A stretch of 64,000 bases of DNA from Sanguinoderma infundibulare (Eukaryota; Basidiomycota; Agaricomycetes; Polyporales; Polyporaceae). Position numbers and translations under genes: made by a program. The notes beneath the pieces are model-generated. The model did not search any database, was not told the origin of the DNA, and was given only the letters and a program-made list of their open reading frames with translations. Of this stretch, positions 11,763 to 22,830 are shown in pieces. Every line of letters begins with the position of its first letter. Position 1 is the first letter of the stretch. Where the stretch lies: positions 4,402,001 to 4,466,000 of the forward strand of contig JAVLRN010000001.1 of assembly GCA_032821775.1 (NCBI GenBank), given 5' to 3'.

Positions 11763-14700
11763 TGGCAAACAGATCCAATGCCTGACTTGCCAAAAGACTC
11801 TGATGTTCGAATAACCATTACAACCAATACAGTATGGAGGTGACAAGCACTCCTTTTACCTGGTTATATCGAAGTCGGAGATATCACCGTTGGAGTCAAG
11901 GGTCTACTAGACACAGGAGCAGATGCAGTCATCATCAACAAATGACTAGTTGAACAATACAAACTCCCCACCATTCGACTACCTCAACCACTCACATTTC
12001 GGAATGCAGATGATAGTATTAACAAGCAAGGCCAAATCACCCATCGTATCGAAGGAAACTTTATACTTCAAGGGAGAAAGCTACCTACCAATTGGTACGT
12101 AGCTGACATAGGACGGGATGATTTAATCTTTGGGATACCCTGGATAAGATGATACAACCCTACCATAAATTGGAGAATGGGCCAAGTCACCTTTAGCCCA
12201 AAGGTGATTAAAGAGCAACAAACCATTCAAAAATACCAGGACACGCACGAAGCCCCAGCAGAGACCCTATGGGGAATGCCTATCCCAGAACATAGCCCAG
12301 GTTTGGTTCTGTCATACACTGAAACAGCAAGGGACGATCTAGATGATGACGAATGGCTACCACATAATCCATCAAAAGTCCTAGGACAATTGATGGAAGA
12401 TGTCACTCACCTCTGACGAATAAATAAGTCCACGGAAATCGCTATTGCTGCAAAGAAAGACCAGAAAGAGAAAACATTAAATGAGCTCCTACCAGATTAT
12501 GTCTGAGAGTTCCAAATGATTTTCGAAAAGAAAGCGGCAGAACAATTCCCTCCCTCTCGCCCATGGGATCATGCAATCGAGTTCAAGAAAGATTTTGACC
12601 CAAATGCAAAAAACAATTGGGGAAAGATCTATTCCTTGACAGTCTCCGAAAAAGACGAGCTCAAGAAGTTCATTACTGAGAATCTGGAAAAAGGGTATAT
12701 TCGAGAATCAACATCACCCTTAGCATCACCATTCTTTTTCGTCACCAAAAAAGATGGCAGTTTGCGACCAGTACAGGACTATTGTTCACTGAATGATGGA
12801 ACCGTAAAAAACACTTATCCACTCCCTCTCATCAATGATATAATTGACAGGCTTCAAGGTGCCAAGATATTCACCAAACTCAATGTCCGAGCAGGCTACA
12901 ATAATGTTTGGATCAAAGATGGGGACCAGTGGAAGGCCGCATTCATCACGCCAATGGGACTGTTCGAACCCACTGTCATGTTCTTTGGATTGTGCAATGC
13001 ACCAGCCACATTTCAAAGCATGATGAACCATATCTTTCGGGATATGCTCCTCGAAGGATGGGTTGTCATCTACATGGATGATATCCTAATCTTTTCAACC
13101 AATGAGGAGGAACACCACATTCGAACTCGCCGAGTTCTAAAGCGATTACAGGAACATGACTTGTTCCTCAAAGCAGAGAAATGCGAGTTCGATGTCACAG
13201 AAGTCAAATACCTTGGTGCAGTCATTAGACCAGAAGAGATCGCCATGGACCCTGTCAAACTCAAAGCTATTCAGGAATGGCAAGCCCCTAAAACTGTCAA
13301 ACAAACTCAAGCCTTCCTAGGCTTTGGAAATTTCTACCGACAATGGATCCAAGGGTTCTCAAACATCGTATGACCTCTGAGGGAACTCACGCATAAAGCC
13401 ACTATGTTCCAGTGGACGTCCAAATGTGACAAGGCGTCCAATAAGCTTAAGGAAGAATTTATGAAGGAACCCATCCTGAAAATCGCAGACCCAACAAAAC
13501 CATTCCAAATAGAATGTGATGCGTCCAAATACACATCAGGAGCCATCCTCAGGCAGAAGGGATCAGATGATCTCTGGTACCCCTGCACATTCCTTTCGAA
13601 ATCCTTCACAGGTGCAGAACGTAACTATCAAATTTATGATTGAGAACTTCTCGCCATCATTCGAGCACTTGAAGCATGGCGACATCTACTACAGGGAGCA
13701 TCAACACCAATAGAAATAATCACCGATCATAAAAATCTCACATTCTTCCGACATGCCCAGAAGCTCAACCGGCGACAGGCCCGCTGATACCTATTTCTAG
13801 CAGACTTCAATTTTAAAATATCACATCACCCAGGTAACACAATCACACAAGCAGATGCTCTATCCAGGAGGACAGGCCATGACGAGGGAAGCAATGATAA
13901 CAAAGATGTTGTCATGTTAGAAGAAGAACTGTTTGCTAGGGCAGTTAACATAGAACTGAGGGAACACATCCGAAGTAACAAAGCATGCAATTCGATACTG
14001 GTTAATTTCATCACCAGTAACGGTAAGGCGATTTGAAGACCAGACTTTGGAAAACCAGAAGATTGGAGCGATGATGAAGACATCTTGCTCTACAAAAACC
14101 GAGTTTACATACCACCTGATGACAATCTAAAAAGAGAGATCATCAGGATGTATCATGAACCGGTTGTCATGGGTCATCCAGGAATTCAAAAGACACTCGA
14201 TCTCATACAACGAGAGTTTATATGGCCTGGAATGAGGAAGTTCATCACACAATACGTCAAAGGATGTGCAACTTGCCAAAGCTCCAAAGTGAACACACAT
14301 CCAACCAAACCACCATTAATGCCGATACCACACAGTGGAGACACGAGACCATTTCAAACTATCACAATCGACTACATCACAGACCTCCCAGAAACAAAGG
14401 AAGGATACAATGCGATTCAAGTCGTTGTAGATCATGATGTCACTAAAGCAGCAGTAATGTCACCATGCACAAAGGAAATTACAGCCATAGGAGCATCTAA
14501 ACTCCTATGGAAGGATGTCTTCAGTCGCTTTGAATTCTCCACCAAAATCATTTCAGATAGAGGACTGCAATTCAAAGCAAAGGCATTTCAAGAACTCCAT
14601 CAAGCACTAGGGATCGAAACCGCGCTCAGTACAGCTTATCATCCCCAGACTGATGGTCAAACTGAGCGAGTGAATCAAGAGATCGATCTGGGTCTTCGGA

Positions 14701-15401
14701 TATACTGTATGAACAATCCAGAAAGTTGGGCAGACCAGTTGCCAGCATTCGAGTTCACACACAACCAATGAGTCCATTCAGTTACAGGCAAATCGCCATT
14801 TGAACTCCTGTATGGATACCAACCCCAGGCCGCCGGAACAGTTCGAACAAACCTGAAACATCCTAGCACGGAAGAACGTCTCAGAGAACTAACTAAGAAT
14901 CGAGAAAATACCATAGCGGCACACGAACAGGCTGCCATAGCCATGGCTCGAAGATTCTCAGGAAAACCAGTACAATTCAAGGAAGGAGATAGGGTGCTTC
15001 TCGAAGCCACCAACCTCAAACTTCCTTACCCATACCGAAAGCTAGCCCCCAAACGACATGGACCCTTTACCATCACAGAAGTCATCAATCCAGTAGCATT
15101 CAAACTCAACATTCCCAAGTCATGGAAGCGAATTCATCCTGTCTTCCATGTAGGACTTCTAACTCCATATCGAACAACAAAAGAACACGGACCTAGTTAT
15201 TTAAAGCCTCCACTGGAAATAATAGAAGGAGAAGAGGAACACGAGGTCGAAGCAATTTTCAAGCATCACCTGAGAGGAAAGAATCACAAAAGGACAGAGT
15301 ACCTCGTGGCGTGGAAGGGGTGGGAATCATTCGAAAATTTATGGGAACCGGAAACACACCTTAATAATGCTCCCAAAATTCTCAATACTTACAAGCAATG
15401 A
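11763..15401 (+). pseudogene. Gypsy pol with chromodomain, ten in-frame TGA codons
   Basis: The aspartic protease is at LLDTGADAVIIN (about 11907). RT has the GYIRESTSPLASP segment, an altered QDYCSLN (usually QDYRxLN) near 12776, and an intact YMDDILIF near 13075. RNase H covers about 13400-13880. The integrase has the HHCC-type segment (HPGIQKTL...CATCQSSK), catalytic-core Asp residues in ITIDYITDLP and ISDRG, and the DGQTERVNQ block. The C-terminus carries a chromodomain (EYLVAWKGWESFENLWEP near 15300), which targets integration to marked chromatin in related elements. In-frame stops lie at 11841, 11943, 12150, 12414, 12504, 13371, 13641, 13785, 14034 and 14769. All are TGA, at places where the family has Arg or Trp. 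The final stop is at 15399. Confidence 0.92.
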
Positions 15402-15440
15402 CACCACCTTTGATAAACCCCCACATCCCACACATCAGCC

Positions 15441-15902
15441 ATGGCCCAACACATCATCCCTCCTGCAACCTTCGAAGCACTCGCATCTGGAACCATCTGG
15501 CCCATCATTCTGCCACCGCCACATCTCCTCACCATCACCGGCTGCGAGTGCCACACAGGCACTTGGTTTCATTTTAGCTCCAATCCTTTCCATAACAGTC
15601 AAGCGTTTGGCCATATCTGGCAACACGAACCTGCTCACATCATCATCGAAGTCATGCAATGCATCCAGAACGAATACCCCCTCGCCTATTTCCATTTTAT
15701 GACAGATCTGCAATACCCCAAGCTCAAGGACCTGTACACTGAATGGATCAAAGACAATGGGTGCAACTGTGAACATTGCCAGCTGCGACGCCTCCAAGAA
15801 AACAGTGCAGACCCAAGGCATATCGACATCCCTCAACACCTTTTGCACAAACTGCGCAAACGCAAACACGGCAAGGTCAATGACAAACCGCACAAACGAT
15901 GA
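15441..15902 (+). CDS. Accessory ORF inside the gypsy element, 153 aa, unknown function
   Basis: An uninterrupted frame with ATG starts 40 bp after the pol stop. The protein has two Cys/His clusters, CECH near residue 35 and CNCEHC near residue 117, which could bind metal. It ends in a basic tail rich in Lys, Arg and His that could bind nucleic acid. I recognise no family. It is free of stops although gag and pol next to it carry many, which may reflect chance over 460 bp or later inactivation. It has no obvious promoter of its own and would be expressed from the full-length transcript. Confidence 0.5.
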   Translation: MAQHIIPPATFEALASGTIWPIILPPPHLLTITGCECHTGTWFHFSSNPFHNSQAFGHIWQHEPAHIIIEVMQCIQNEYPLAYFHFMTDLQYPKLKDLYTEWIKDNGCNCEHCQLRRLQENSADPRHIDIPQHLLHKLRKRKHGKVNDKPHKR

Positions 15903-15999
15903 CACACCCCAACCACTAACTAGCACGTAAACTGTACCAATCAGGGCATGTGTTGGTGGCCCCAAAGGGCGTTCATTCCCCTGAAATTGACAAATGGAT

Positions 16000-16032
16000 A
16001 AGGTCGAGACGACCTTAAACGGGAGGGGGAGA
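16000..16032 (+). other. Hairpin plus polypurine tract, internal copy
   Basis: AAGGTCGAGACGACCTT (16000-16016) is a 7-bp-arm hairpin followed by a purine-rich run. The same arrangement, AAGGTCGGGACGACCTT plus a purine run, occurs at 18022-18053 directly before the 3' LTR. The internal copy therefore looks like a former 3' end of the element. Confidence 0.6.
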
Positions 16033-16159
16033 TAGTAATGTGATAGTTTTTCATTTTTTCATTTTTACAATGCCATTTTCACTACAAACACATATCCAAA
16101 CAAATATGACGAACAAATAAGGACCAGTATAGTGATCGATGCCACCACCAATCATAAGC

Positions 16160-16440
16160 ATAGAGTTGCCATAACCTTTCCCCTCAGGATCGCCTAAACT
16201 AGAATGAAGACAGACTTGCGCAATCAGTGACACCACCAACCATAAATAAGCATAAGGTTGCCATAACCTTTCCCCTCAAGATTGCCTAAATTAGAATGAG
16301 GAAAGACTTTCCATAGCCTTTCCCTCAGCTCTACCCAAATCAGGATGAGGATAGACTTGCCATAACCTTTCCCCGCTTTTTCGACCAATCCGGGTCACCT
16401 AAAAAGTCACACTTTGACCTCATGAACCATATAAAAAGGA
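16160..16440 (+). promoter_or_regulatory. Internal promoter-like block with direct repeats, CCAAT and TATA box
   Basis: Four copies of a CCATARCCTTTCCC unit start near 16169, 16261, 16311 and 16360. The first two belong to longer imperfect repeats of about 90 bp. A CCAAT box is at 16384-16388 and TATAAAAA at 16430-16437. The TATA box is 94 bp upstream of the ATG at 16524, a normal spacing for a fungal Pol II promoter. The block lies inside a retrotransposon, so it may be the remnant of another LTR or a captured promoter. Confidence 0.6.
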
Positions 16441-16523
16441 ATGAAACAAGAACACAATCCCTCATCCCCTCCACCACTCAGTCCTTCACACCGACACCCC
16501 CACTCTACCATTCACAACTCATC

Positions 16524-18056
16524 ATGCCTCGTACTTCGAAGAGCAAGACCAACTCTCACCGCAGTCAATGACCAAGCAACCGAAGCGGCCTAGGGTACAA
16601 CACTCTGCATAGCATGGTGAAAGAAGCTTTCCCCCCTCCACCTAGATTCATCCGAGACAGACCAATCATCAACTACAACCACCTACCGCAACCCCTCACT
16701 TCTGTCAATCCAGATGGAACCCTCCCTGACAGGGTCGGATGGGTCCTCGCTCACCCAGACCTCCACGACCAGGTATGTGCCCATACCTATCACATACAGC
16801 ACGCCAGACTTCATATTGGTGTCTATCGGGCTCTGACGGAGCTTGCACCAATCTGTACGGAGCTCGCTTCGTACATCCAGAAATCTGGAGGCCCGGCCTC
16901 GGAGAAGGAGTGAGCACAGAGGCTGGCAACAGCAGCACACGGAAACATCATCAACACCGCTGACTGGGTCATGGAGCATCTCGCTACTGGCCAGATGGCT
17001 CATGCCCTGTCTGAGCTTCTCCCTACCTGCACGCAACACGTTTACACCAGCCGTTTCCAGACGACTCCAGGCCCAGCTAGGGTCAATGACTACCCTATCC
17101 CATTCCACGAAGGTATCACTGCTGCGACCTGGGGACAGGAAGACAATGCAACGATGGCAGAACCTCCGTCGTCTCCCTCACCATGGGGAACCCCAAGCTG
17201 GACCCCATGGGATGATCAGTCGGAAAGCAACTCCAACAAGGAGAACATACCCCCACTGGTGACACCGGTGGCCGCACCCTTCACCGCCAACCATAACCAG
17301 TTCACTGCCCTGATGATGCTGGTGGACACGGCGATAGCGTCGGACACCTCTGGGTCCGACGAAGGATATGAGCTCCTGTACCCCGACAACGCGAGCCCCG
17401 CAACAACAGGATATGAGATAGATGACGATGAAGACCTCCCCGAGCTCGAAGAGCTCACCATCTCCTCGATCGAAGATGTGCAAGACCAAGTGTTCGATGA
17501 GGCCGTCCCTACTCCCCCTACTCTGCCAACCACACCTGTTCCACCACCCGCACCACGACTGGGGACTGCCCCATCCCCTTTCCACCTCATGTACATTGTC
17601 GACCCGACCAACTTTGTGCTGGTACACAAAGATGACTTCCCATTGAATGCTCCCGTGACCTCACACGGGATCATCTCAAGTTGGCCATGCCCGACATTGA
17701 CGAGCTGAAGCTATGGAAAGGCATCCTGCACATCGAGAACGCTATAGCAAGTTTCTCAACCTCCCCTCGATGAAGATAGCCAATGGAAACATGGAGCACA
17801 ACATTCCCTATCTACAGGCAGTAGAGGAAGAATATGTGCCCAGATGGGACGAGGTCAGACGTGACATCCCCCTCGACGTCTTCTATCACTTCGCCATCGA
17901 CATATACGTCGTCAGCTACAGAGATGGACTCTGGATCGGAGTAGCACCCGCAGTCCGACAGGCAGCCGTCACCCTCACCATCCCTGCAGGCAGAAGCAGT
18001 GCATTCGTGCGATGGGAACCCAAGGTCGGGACGACCTTGACGGAGGAGGGAGCTAA
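16524..18056 (+). pseudogene. Second accessory gene of the gypsy element, broken, unknown function
   Basis: Translation would start at the ATG at 16524 (MPRTSKSK). The frame is hit by TGA at 16569 and 16911 and stays coding to about 17660. Coding-like sequence then continues in the second frame (MPDIDELKLWKGI near 17687) and the first frame (from about 17730 to 18040), so at least two indels or unrecognised introns are present. The middle is Pro/Ser-rich and acidic (DDDEDLPELEEL near 17425). The C-terminal part is more globular. I recognise no domain. It was probably about 500 residues long and driven by the promoter block just upstream. Confidence 0.55.
18022..18053 (+). other. Hairpin plus polypurine tract before the 3' LTR
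   Basis: A 7-bp-arm hairpin (18022-18038) is followed by the purine run that should prime plus-strand synthesis. It duplicates the arrangement at 16000-16032. Confidence 0.6.
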
Positions 18057-18575
18057 TGATATAACAATGGACTAAATGCATGCTACTTTTCATTTTTTTC
18101 ACTCACTGTACCAATATGTGACTCATACTATGCAGGACGTAGTCAGGACTTGAACTCAGTCTCTATACAGATTACTAGCTCGAGCTGACTCATTCCGCAG
18201 TCAGGATGACTCATTCCACAGCTAATGACTCAACATGACTCGTTCCGCAATCATGTTGACTCATCCCGCAGTCACTGACTCCTTATGACTCATTCTGCAG
18301 TCGATGACTCTACATGACTCGTTCCACAGCCATGTTGACTCATCCCGCAGTAGTTAGGAATCCCGCAGTACACAGCACCTAGATATGTATATAAGGGGCG
18401 ACGCCTCAGTAGTGACCCCCAGTTTTCAGTCTCCTGTTTTATACACCAAGTTGTATATCATTCTGTCTCTATAGCCAGCCAACTATAAGTCCCTCTAAGC
18501 TTTACTTTGATAAGTCTAAGCTTAGTCTAAGACGTGTTAATACTTGTAAAGGTCTACAAGTATTGAGACGTAACA
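18057..18575 (+). repeat. Gypsy 3' LTR
   Basis: This is the partner of the 5' LTR, 519 bp long, with 10 differences. Three of these are in the first 7 bases (TGATATA against TGTTACG). It keeps all seven TGACTCA sites and the TATA box. Confidence 0.95.
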
Positions 18576-18580
18576 CGAGT
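18576..18580. repeat. Target-site duplication CGAGT, right copy
   Basis: This is identical to 8338-8342 on the other side of the element. Confidence 0.95.
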
Positions 18581-19003
18581 CTTCAGAGGGCCACTGTGAA
18601 GCCCAGGAGAGGTTGTCAGAATGAGCTTCACGAGCCCAAGTAGATTGGATCGAGAGGTCCCAGATGCGCTCCTCGGTGTTGAGCACATTGTCATCCTCGG
18701 GGTATGATGCCTGATGAGAAGTGCAGTTAGGACTGCCGCAATGCTCAAAGCGAAGAATGATGATATATCATGATTGGGGGAGAGAAGGTCTTGGTATATG
18801 AAGAGAGGGATGCGAACCTGCATTGTTGAACTAGCATCGCAAACAACAACCACAAGGTCCCGATAACTGCAAGACTCAACGGAGAGCCTCAGAGAACCCG
18901 CAGGATGCACCATGATATCCAACCGACTGAACAGCTCGACGGCCTTGTCGACTGCACCCTTCACATCCTCTGTTCTGTGCTGCGGCCTGGAGGTCGTAGC
19001 CAT
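18576..19003 (-). pseudogene. Short-chain dehydrogenase relic, N-proximal half
   Basis: The minus-strand frame has EDVKGAVDKAVELFSRLDIMV followed by a degenerate HPAG. In SDR enzymes the usual form is the helix before the NNAG motif. An intron-like gap follows, then DDNVLNTEERIWDL, the SDR segment that precedes the VKGVW strand. The N-terminal TGxxxGIG cofactor loop is absent and NNAG has become HPAG, so the gene was damaged apart from the insertion. The reading breaks off exactly at the gypsy target duplication. The C-terminal half resumes at 8342 on the left side of the element. Confidence 0.65.
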
Positions 19004-19439
19004 GGTTGGCGAATGCGCCAGAGAGATGAGTGTTCAGTGAGCTGGCTGCATGCCGTGAGAGATGGGATGGAGCAGCTCTGAGGGAGTTGGAGAGGAAAAG
19101 AGGCAGACACAGACAAAGAGAGCTGTCGGTTGGTAACTGCGTCGGTTGGCAGGTCAGGTGATCACGTGGGGGTTTAGGGCCGGTGCGTAATGACTCGGGC
19201 CCATTCCTTGACCTGCTGGTGTCATTTTTCGTCCAGTACTTAGTCGCCATAATCGCCAGGTATTCCTCAGATCTCTCGGCGGCAAATATGGTGGTGAAAA
19301 TGTACATGTTTCCTTGATTTATCCCTACATCGTAAAACTCACGAACTTTCTACCAGTCTGAATTAGCCCCGACCTATGATCGCAAAACGCGATTACCCCT
19401 GCTTTTCATCGTACTTATCCCGACCTCTGGGGCTCGTGG
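19004..19439. other. No supported gene
   Basis: This stretch separates the SDR relic from the next F-box relic. No frame with recognisable content was found. Confidence 0.4.
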
Positions 19440-20234
19440 TGACACCTCCAGTACCTCTCCTTTTCCATTACCTTTGGCAACTTCCTCATCACCGCTGTCG
19501 GAAAGAAACCTACTCTATGAGAATTGTCCGTCTTCGCTTGCTTCGATCACCACGGTGTGTACAAGCTTCTGTCCGCTTTACATTCCCCGCTCCGACATCT
19601 CCGCATCGAAGCATATGGCCCCGGACAGATTTCCGCAAGCTGCATCCACAACAAGCTTGCCCATTTCACCCCCACGCTTGAGGTCCTCCAGTTGGAGGAC
19701 CTCGCCCTCGACATCTCCCCCTCTGATGTGAAGAGACGGTTCTCTTCATTGCGATCCCTCGAGGTCGAGTCCATCTCTGGATTTGCACAGCTCGACGTCC
19801 TGCTGCAACTGTTCCCGAACCTGGACAACACCCTCGCTCTCGAAGACCATGACGACTGTCCAGACCGCACTCACCAAGCCCTGCGAGAACACAACATGGA
19901 GGCGCAGACGACCCACGCGTGGAGACGGTTAGACAGCGTTGCTTGCGGTGAGAACGTGGCCTTCGTCATGGCTCTTCAATGCCCCATCCGGTGCATGGAT
20001 CTTGTCGACCCATTCAGTGCACGACTGCGGCATCTTAGGGATATTCTCAGCCACAACTGCCCTCGAAGGCTTCGCTTTTCCATGGAGATCCCAACCACCT
20101 TGGACGGGGTGTTCCCTCCAGCAGCAGCGGACGCGCTCACGCACTTGGTCATTTTCATCGAATTTCGCTTCGCTCGCGATAGACGGCGGGACATAAACGT
20201 CGGCTGGGAATCGTTCATGGTGCGTGTTCATTGA
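19440..20234 (+). pseudogene. F-box/LRR-like gene fragment (copy 2)
   Basis: The main frame covers 19524-20234. It has leucine-rich-type segments (LRHLRIEAYGPGQ, LEVLQLEDLALDI, SLRSLEVESISGF) and then a C-terminal block (MALQCPIRCMDL, LDGVFPPAAADALTHLVIFIEF, INVGWESFMVRVH). That block is clearly homologous to 24130-24400. Upstream coding sequence (LSERNLLYEN near 19497) is in another frame, and a stop at 19518 closes the main frame, so the 5' part is frameshifted. The F-box itself is missing. Proteins of this kind are expanded in Agaricomycetes and act as substrate adaptors of SCF ubiquitin ligases. This copy looks dead. Confidence 0.55.
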
Positions 20235-21425
20235 TCACGTCCGGGAGTAGGTCATAGATCGGGACGACCTGCACGACCTCGACCACGCGCCAGTACGCGG
20301 ACTAGTTCGTCGACACGATCCATGCCGTCGTGTTCTGGATCTGGGTGTAGTCCCCTCCTGTCACAGGAAGTCAGCCTCCCCAAAATCGCCTGCGTAAACA
20401 GCCAGTTCCATACCTCGACGATGTACTTCACATCGAGCGTCCGACCCTGGGAAGTGGTGATCGTCGTCTGCGTGTTGCCGTGGCCGGCGGTCACGCCCGC
20501 GCCCCAGTCCTCGACGGCGACCTCGAGGCTGGCCTTGACGTCCTCCTTCACGCTCGTTTCGTTCTCCTGAGGTGAATAAAATCCCGCCGTCAGCACATAA
20601 CGTCATGTATAAAAGACAGAAATAGGAAAATGCACGGTGCGGTTAAACGTCCCCATGGTATGCGCGGACAAGGTGCCGCCGATCTGGACCCTGGTGCGGA
20701 AGACGTGGCCAAACTCATCCTGCACGCTCCACAGGGCCTCGCGCTGCTCTGCGCGAGTGCCCTTGGCGAGCGCGGCGTTCACCGCGTTCGTGAACACCGG
20801 GCTGAGCTGCACGGCGTCCACGAAGCCCGAGCCCGGCGGGCTGAAGTCGATGCGGCCCTGAGGGAAGAGGTAGCGCGAGGACGTGTAGATCGTCTTCTGC
20901 GTCTCGGTGTTCTTGTAGCTCGATTCGTTTGAGTACGACGCGCTGGCCGTCACGCTGCAGACGAGAATATCGTTAGTGATGTTCGGTACATTGACGGAAA
21001 CGCGACACCGACTATGGAGCGGAGACCTCGACGGAGACGGCGTTGTAGTTAGACTCCATGAGCGTCTCGGTGAACTCGGCTTCGACCGTCGTCGTGTCAA
21101 TCGTCGCGCGGTTGTCGATGACCGCGTTGAGGGTGTCCGGGCGCACGATGAGCTCGCGGGGGCTAGGCGACGGCCCGCCTGCGGTCATGCGGATGCCCTT
21201 GAGCGGGTTGTTGTCGTCGATCTGTATAAGCGTGGGTCGGCACGTACGTTAGCGGCGGGAGACGCGAATGAGTTGTACTTATAAGGTTGTTGCGGCGAGT
21301 CGCGTCGGCGATGACATCGGTGAGGGTGTCGCCTACAGCTCTCGGGTCCGGGGTGGAACCGACAATAGACTGGACTTGCTGCTGGGCGTAGAAATAAGTC
21401 TCAATAAGCAATACAGAGTCATGCA
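20215..21425 (-). pseudogene. MACPF-domain (perforin-like) gene fragment
   Basis: Minus-strand exons carry the signature of the membrane-attack-complex/perforin fold. There is a FGHVFRTRVQIGG segment near 20690, where the family has F-G-T-H...GG, and downstream a GGDY...W element near 20330. Other exons near 21060-21160 and 20420-20570 read as the flanking strands and helices. A TAG codon interrupts the last exon near 20306, where a Gln or Glu codon is likely ancestral. Exon phases near 21285 do not join cleanly, and no N-terminus with an ATG is found. It sits directly downstream of a broken membrane-protein gene on the same strand. Pore formation is the family's role. This copy appears non-functional. 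Confidence 0.55.
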
Positions 21426-22830
21426 CAGCGACGCTGAGCACTTACAGGCGTTGCAGGCCAATCCTGGAACGTTTGAACGGGTGTAACGAGACCATTGAGA
21501 TTGCGTGGCGTCATTCGCGGAATTCACCTCGATGACCGACGAGCGGTGGTGTCCGTGTTCGTGTCCGTGTCCTACACGCATGGAGAAGCTGAGGCGCATC
21601 GGGCGGTAGTGGGCGAGCTGCGAACTGGAGGTTGTGCTGCGCTCGGGGGCGGGCGTGGACCCGACAGCCTTGCCCTGGTCTATCCGGACAATGACCAGGT
21701 TGAACGCGATGTCCTGGTAATGAGGAACGTCGGACGTCAGTCATCAGACATTGTGACGCTCAGTTCGGACAAGTGGGCTTACGATGATCTGGACGGCCTG
21801 CAAACGGGCACGCCGCCACATCAGCACAATTGAACTTCAAAAATGGGGGTGAACTCACGGCATCGGACACGCCGTACGACGCGTTGTTGCAGGTGAAGTA
21901 CACGATAAAAAGGATGAAGACCGAGAGGGTGTACATCAGCCCAGACTCGACGACGATGCGGATAGCCCTTCTCAGGCCGGAAGAGCCGCTCGAATTGAGA
22001 TCTGCAAAGACGACTCTCGAGTGGCGTTCAATCGGCCACATCCTGTGCACGATCAGTGCTATGGGGTCGCACAGAATATATCAGTTCCAATCGCGGAGAA
22101 GAAAGAACATAGACATACAGGTCACGATGACATTGAGGGCCAGGGTGATGGCGAAGATCGAGGTGATGAACGGCATGAGTTGCCTGGCGTTGAGGAACGC
22201 GGTAGAATGTAGCGTGAATTTGACGTAGCATGCGAAAGCTTCCGCGACTAACGATGTGGAGATTGTTGGCTGGGGATACATAGCGAATGACAATAGATGT
22301 ACCCACTCATCCCTGCAACCCACAAGACACAGAGCGGGGCGGCTACTAGCCAATTGCGGCCATATACGATGTAGCATCCGTAGATCTGCGCGCACAGACA
22401 CATACGTTCCTGCTCTGTTTGAGATAGTGAGGCACTCACGAGCATCGCATCGGCAATACTGGTCTGGGCGAAGTAGTTGACGCTCTTCATAACGTTGACC
22501 CAATAGGATATGTGGGAGAACTCCCCTTTCGCGCCGCCGGGGCCATGATACCAGATAAAGGCGTCTAGGATATGGCGCAGGAGGAGGGCGACGTAGGGTG
22601 GCGAAAAAGAGGAGCAAGGCGACGAGGAGAAATATGTTGCGCTGGCGGCGATGGGAGCGGCTCTTGACGAGCATGACGTACATGCACATGCCAAAGGATA
22701 CGAGGTACAGCCCTGGAGTAGCGACTCTGAGTCATGATGGGGTTTCGGTCATCGAACGACGATGGGGACTCACCGTAGAACAGGCTCTCGAGGAACCTGG
22801 CCTTGATCTCGGGGTGCGTCTGCTGCGGGT
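21333..22830 (-). pseudogene. Multi-pass (7TM-like) membrane protein gene, frameshifted
   Basis: Minus-strand exons show the transmembrane pattern of a common Agaricomycete receptor-like family. TM1 is GLYLVSFGMCMYVML (22727-22683), then RRQRNIFLLVALLLFFA, then a helix with NVMKSVNYFAQTSIADAML near 22450. The Y-x-V-YGRNW loop lies near 22355, FITSIFAITLALNVIVT near 22145, GLMYTLSVFILFIVYF near 21915 and IAFNLVIVRI near 21690. The frame breaks near 22598 between the first two helices, an apparent 2-nt loss. The tail is His/Gly and Ser-rich. Its first exon (22828-22784) is shared with what looks like a pyrophosphatase exon, so the 5' end is chimeric. Confidence 0.6.

Larger units (their letters stand above)
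8343..18575 (+). mobile_element. Complete Ty3/gypsy chromodomain LTR retrotransposon with accessory ORFs
   Basis: This is a 10,233-bp element bounded by 519-bp LTRs (TGTTAC...GTAACA) and a 5-bp target duplication. Internal order is gag, pol (protease, RT, RNase H, integrase, chromodomain), a 153-aa accessory ORF, an internal promoter-like block and a second, broken accessory ORF. The LTRs differ at 10 positions, 9 of them transitions, so insertion is fairly recent. Despite this, gag and pol carry many premature stops. It is much longer than a typical 5-7 kb fungal gypsy element because of about 2.6 kb between the pol stop and the 3' LTR. It interrupts an SDR relic. Confidence 0.95.

Noticed and set aside
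11763..15401. TGA read as an amino acid (recoding) in gypsy pol
   Set aside because: The expected residues at the stops are a mixture of Arg and Trp. Catalytic-motif changes elsewhere also fit transitions, so mutation is the simpler explanation.
22081..22689. A 202-codon minus-strand frame as a single-exon protein
   Set aside because: It reads through introns and a frameshift of the membrane-protein gene. Only part of it carries the family motifs.
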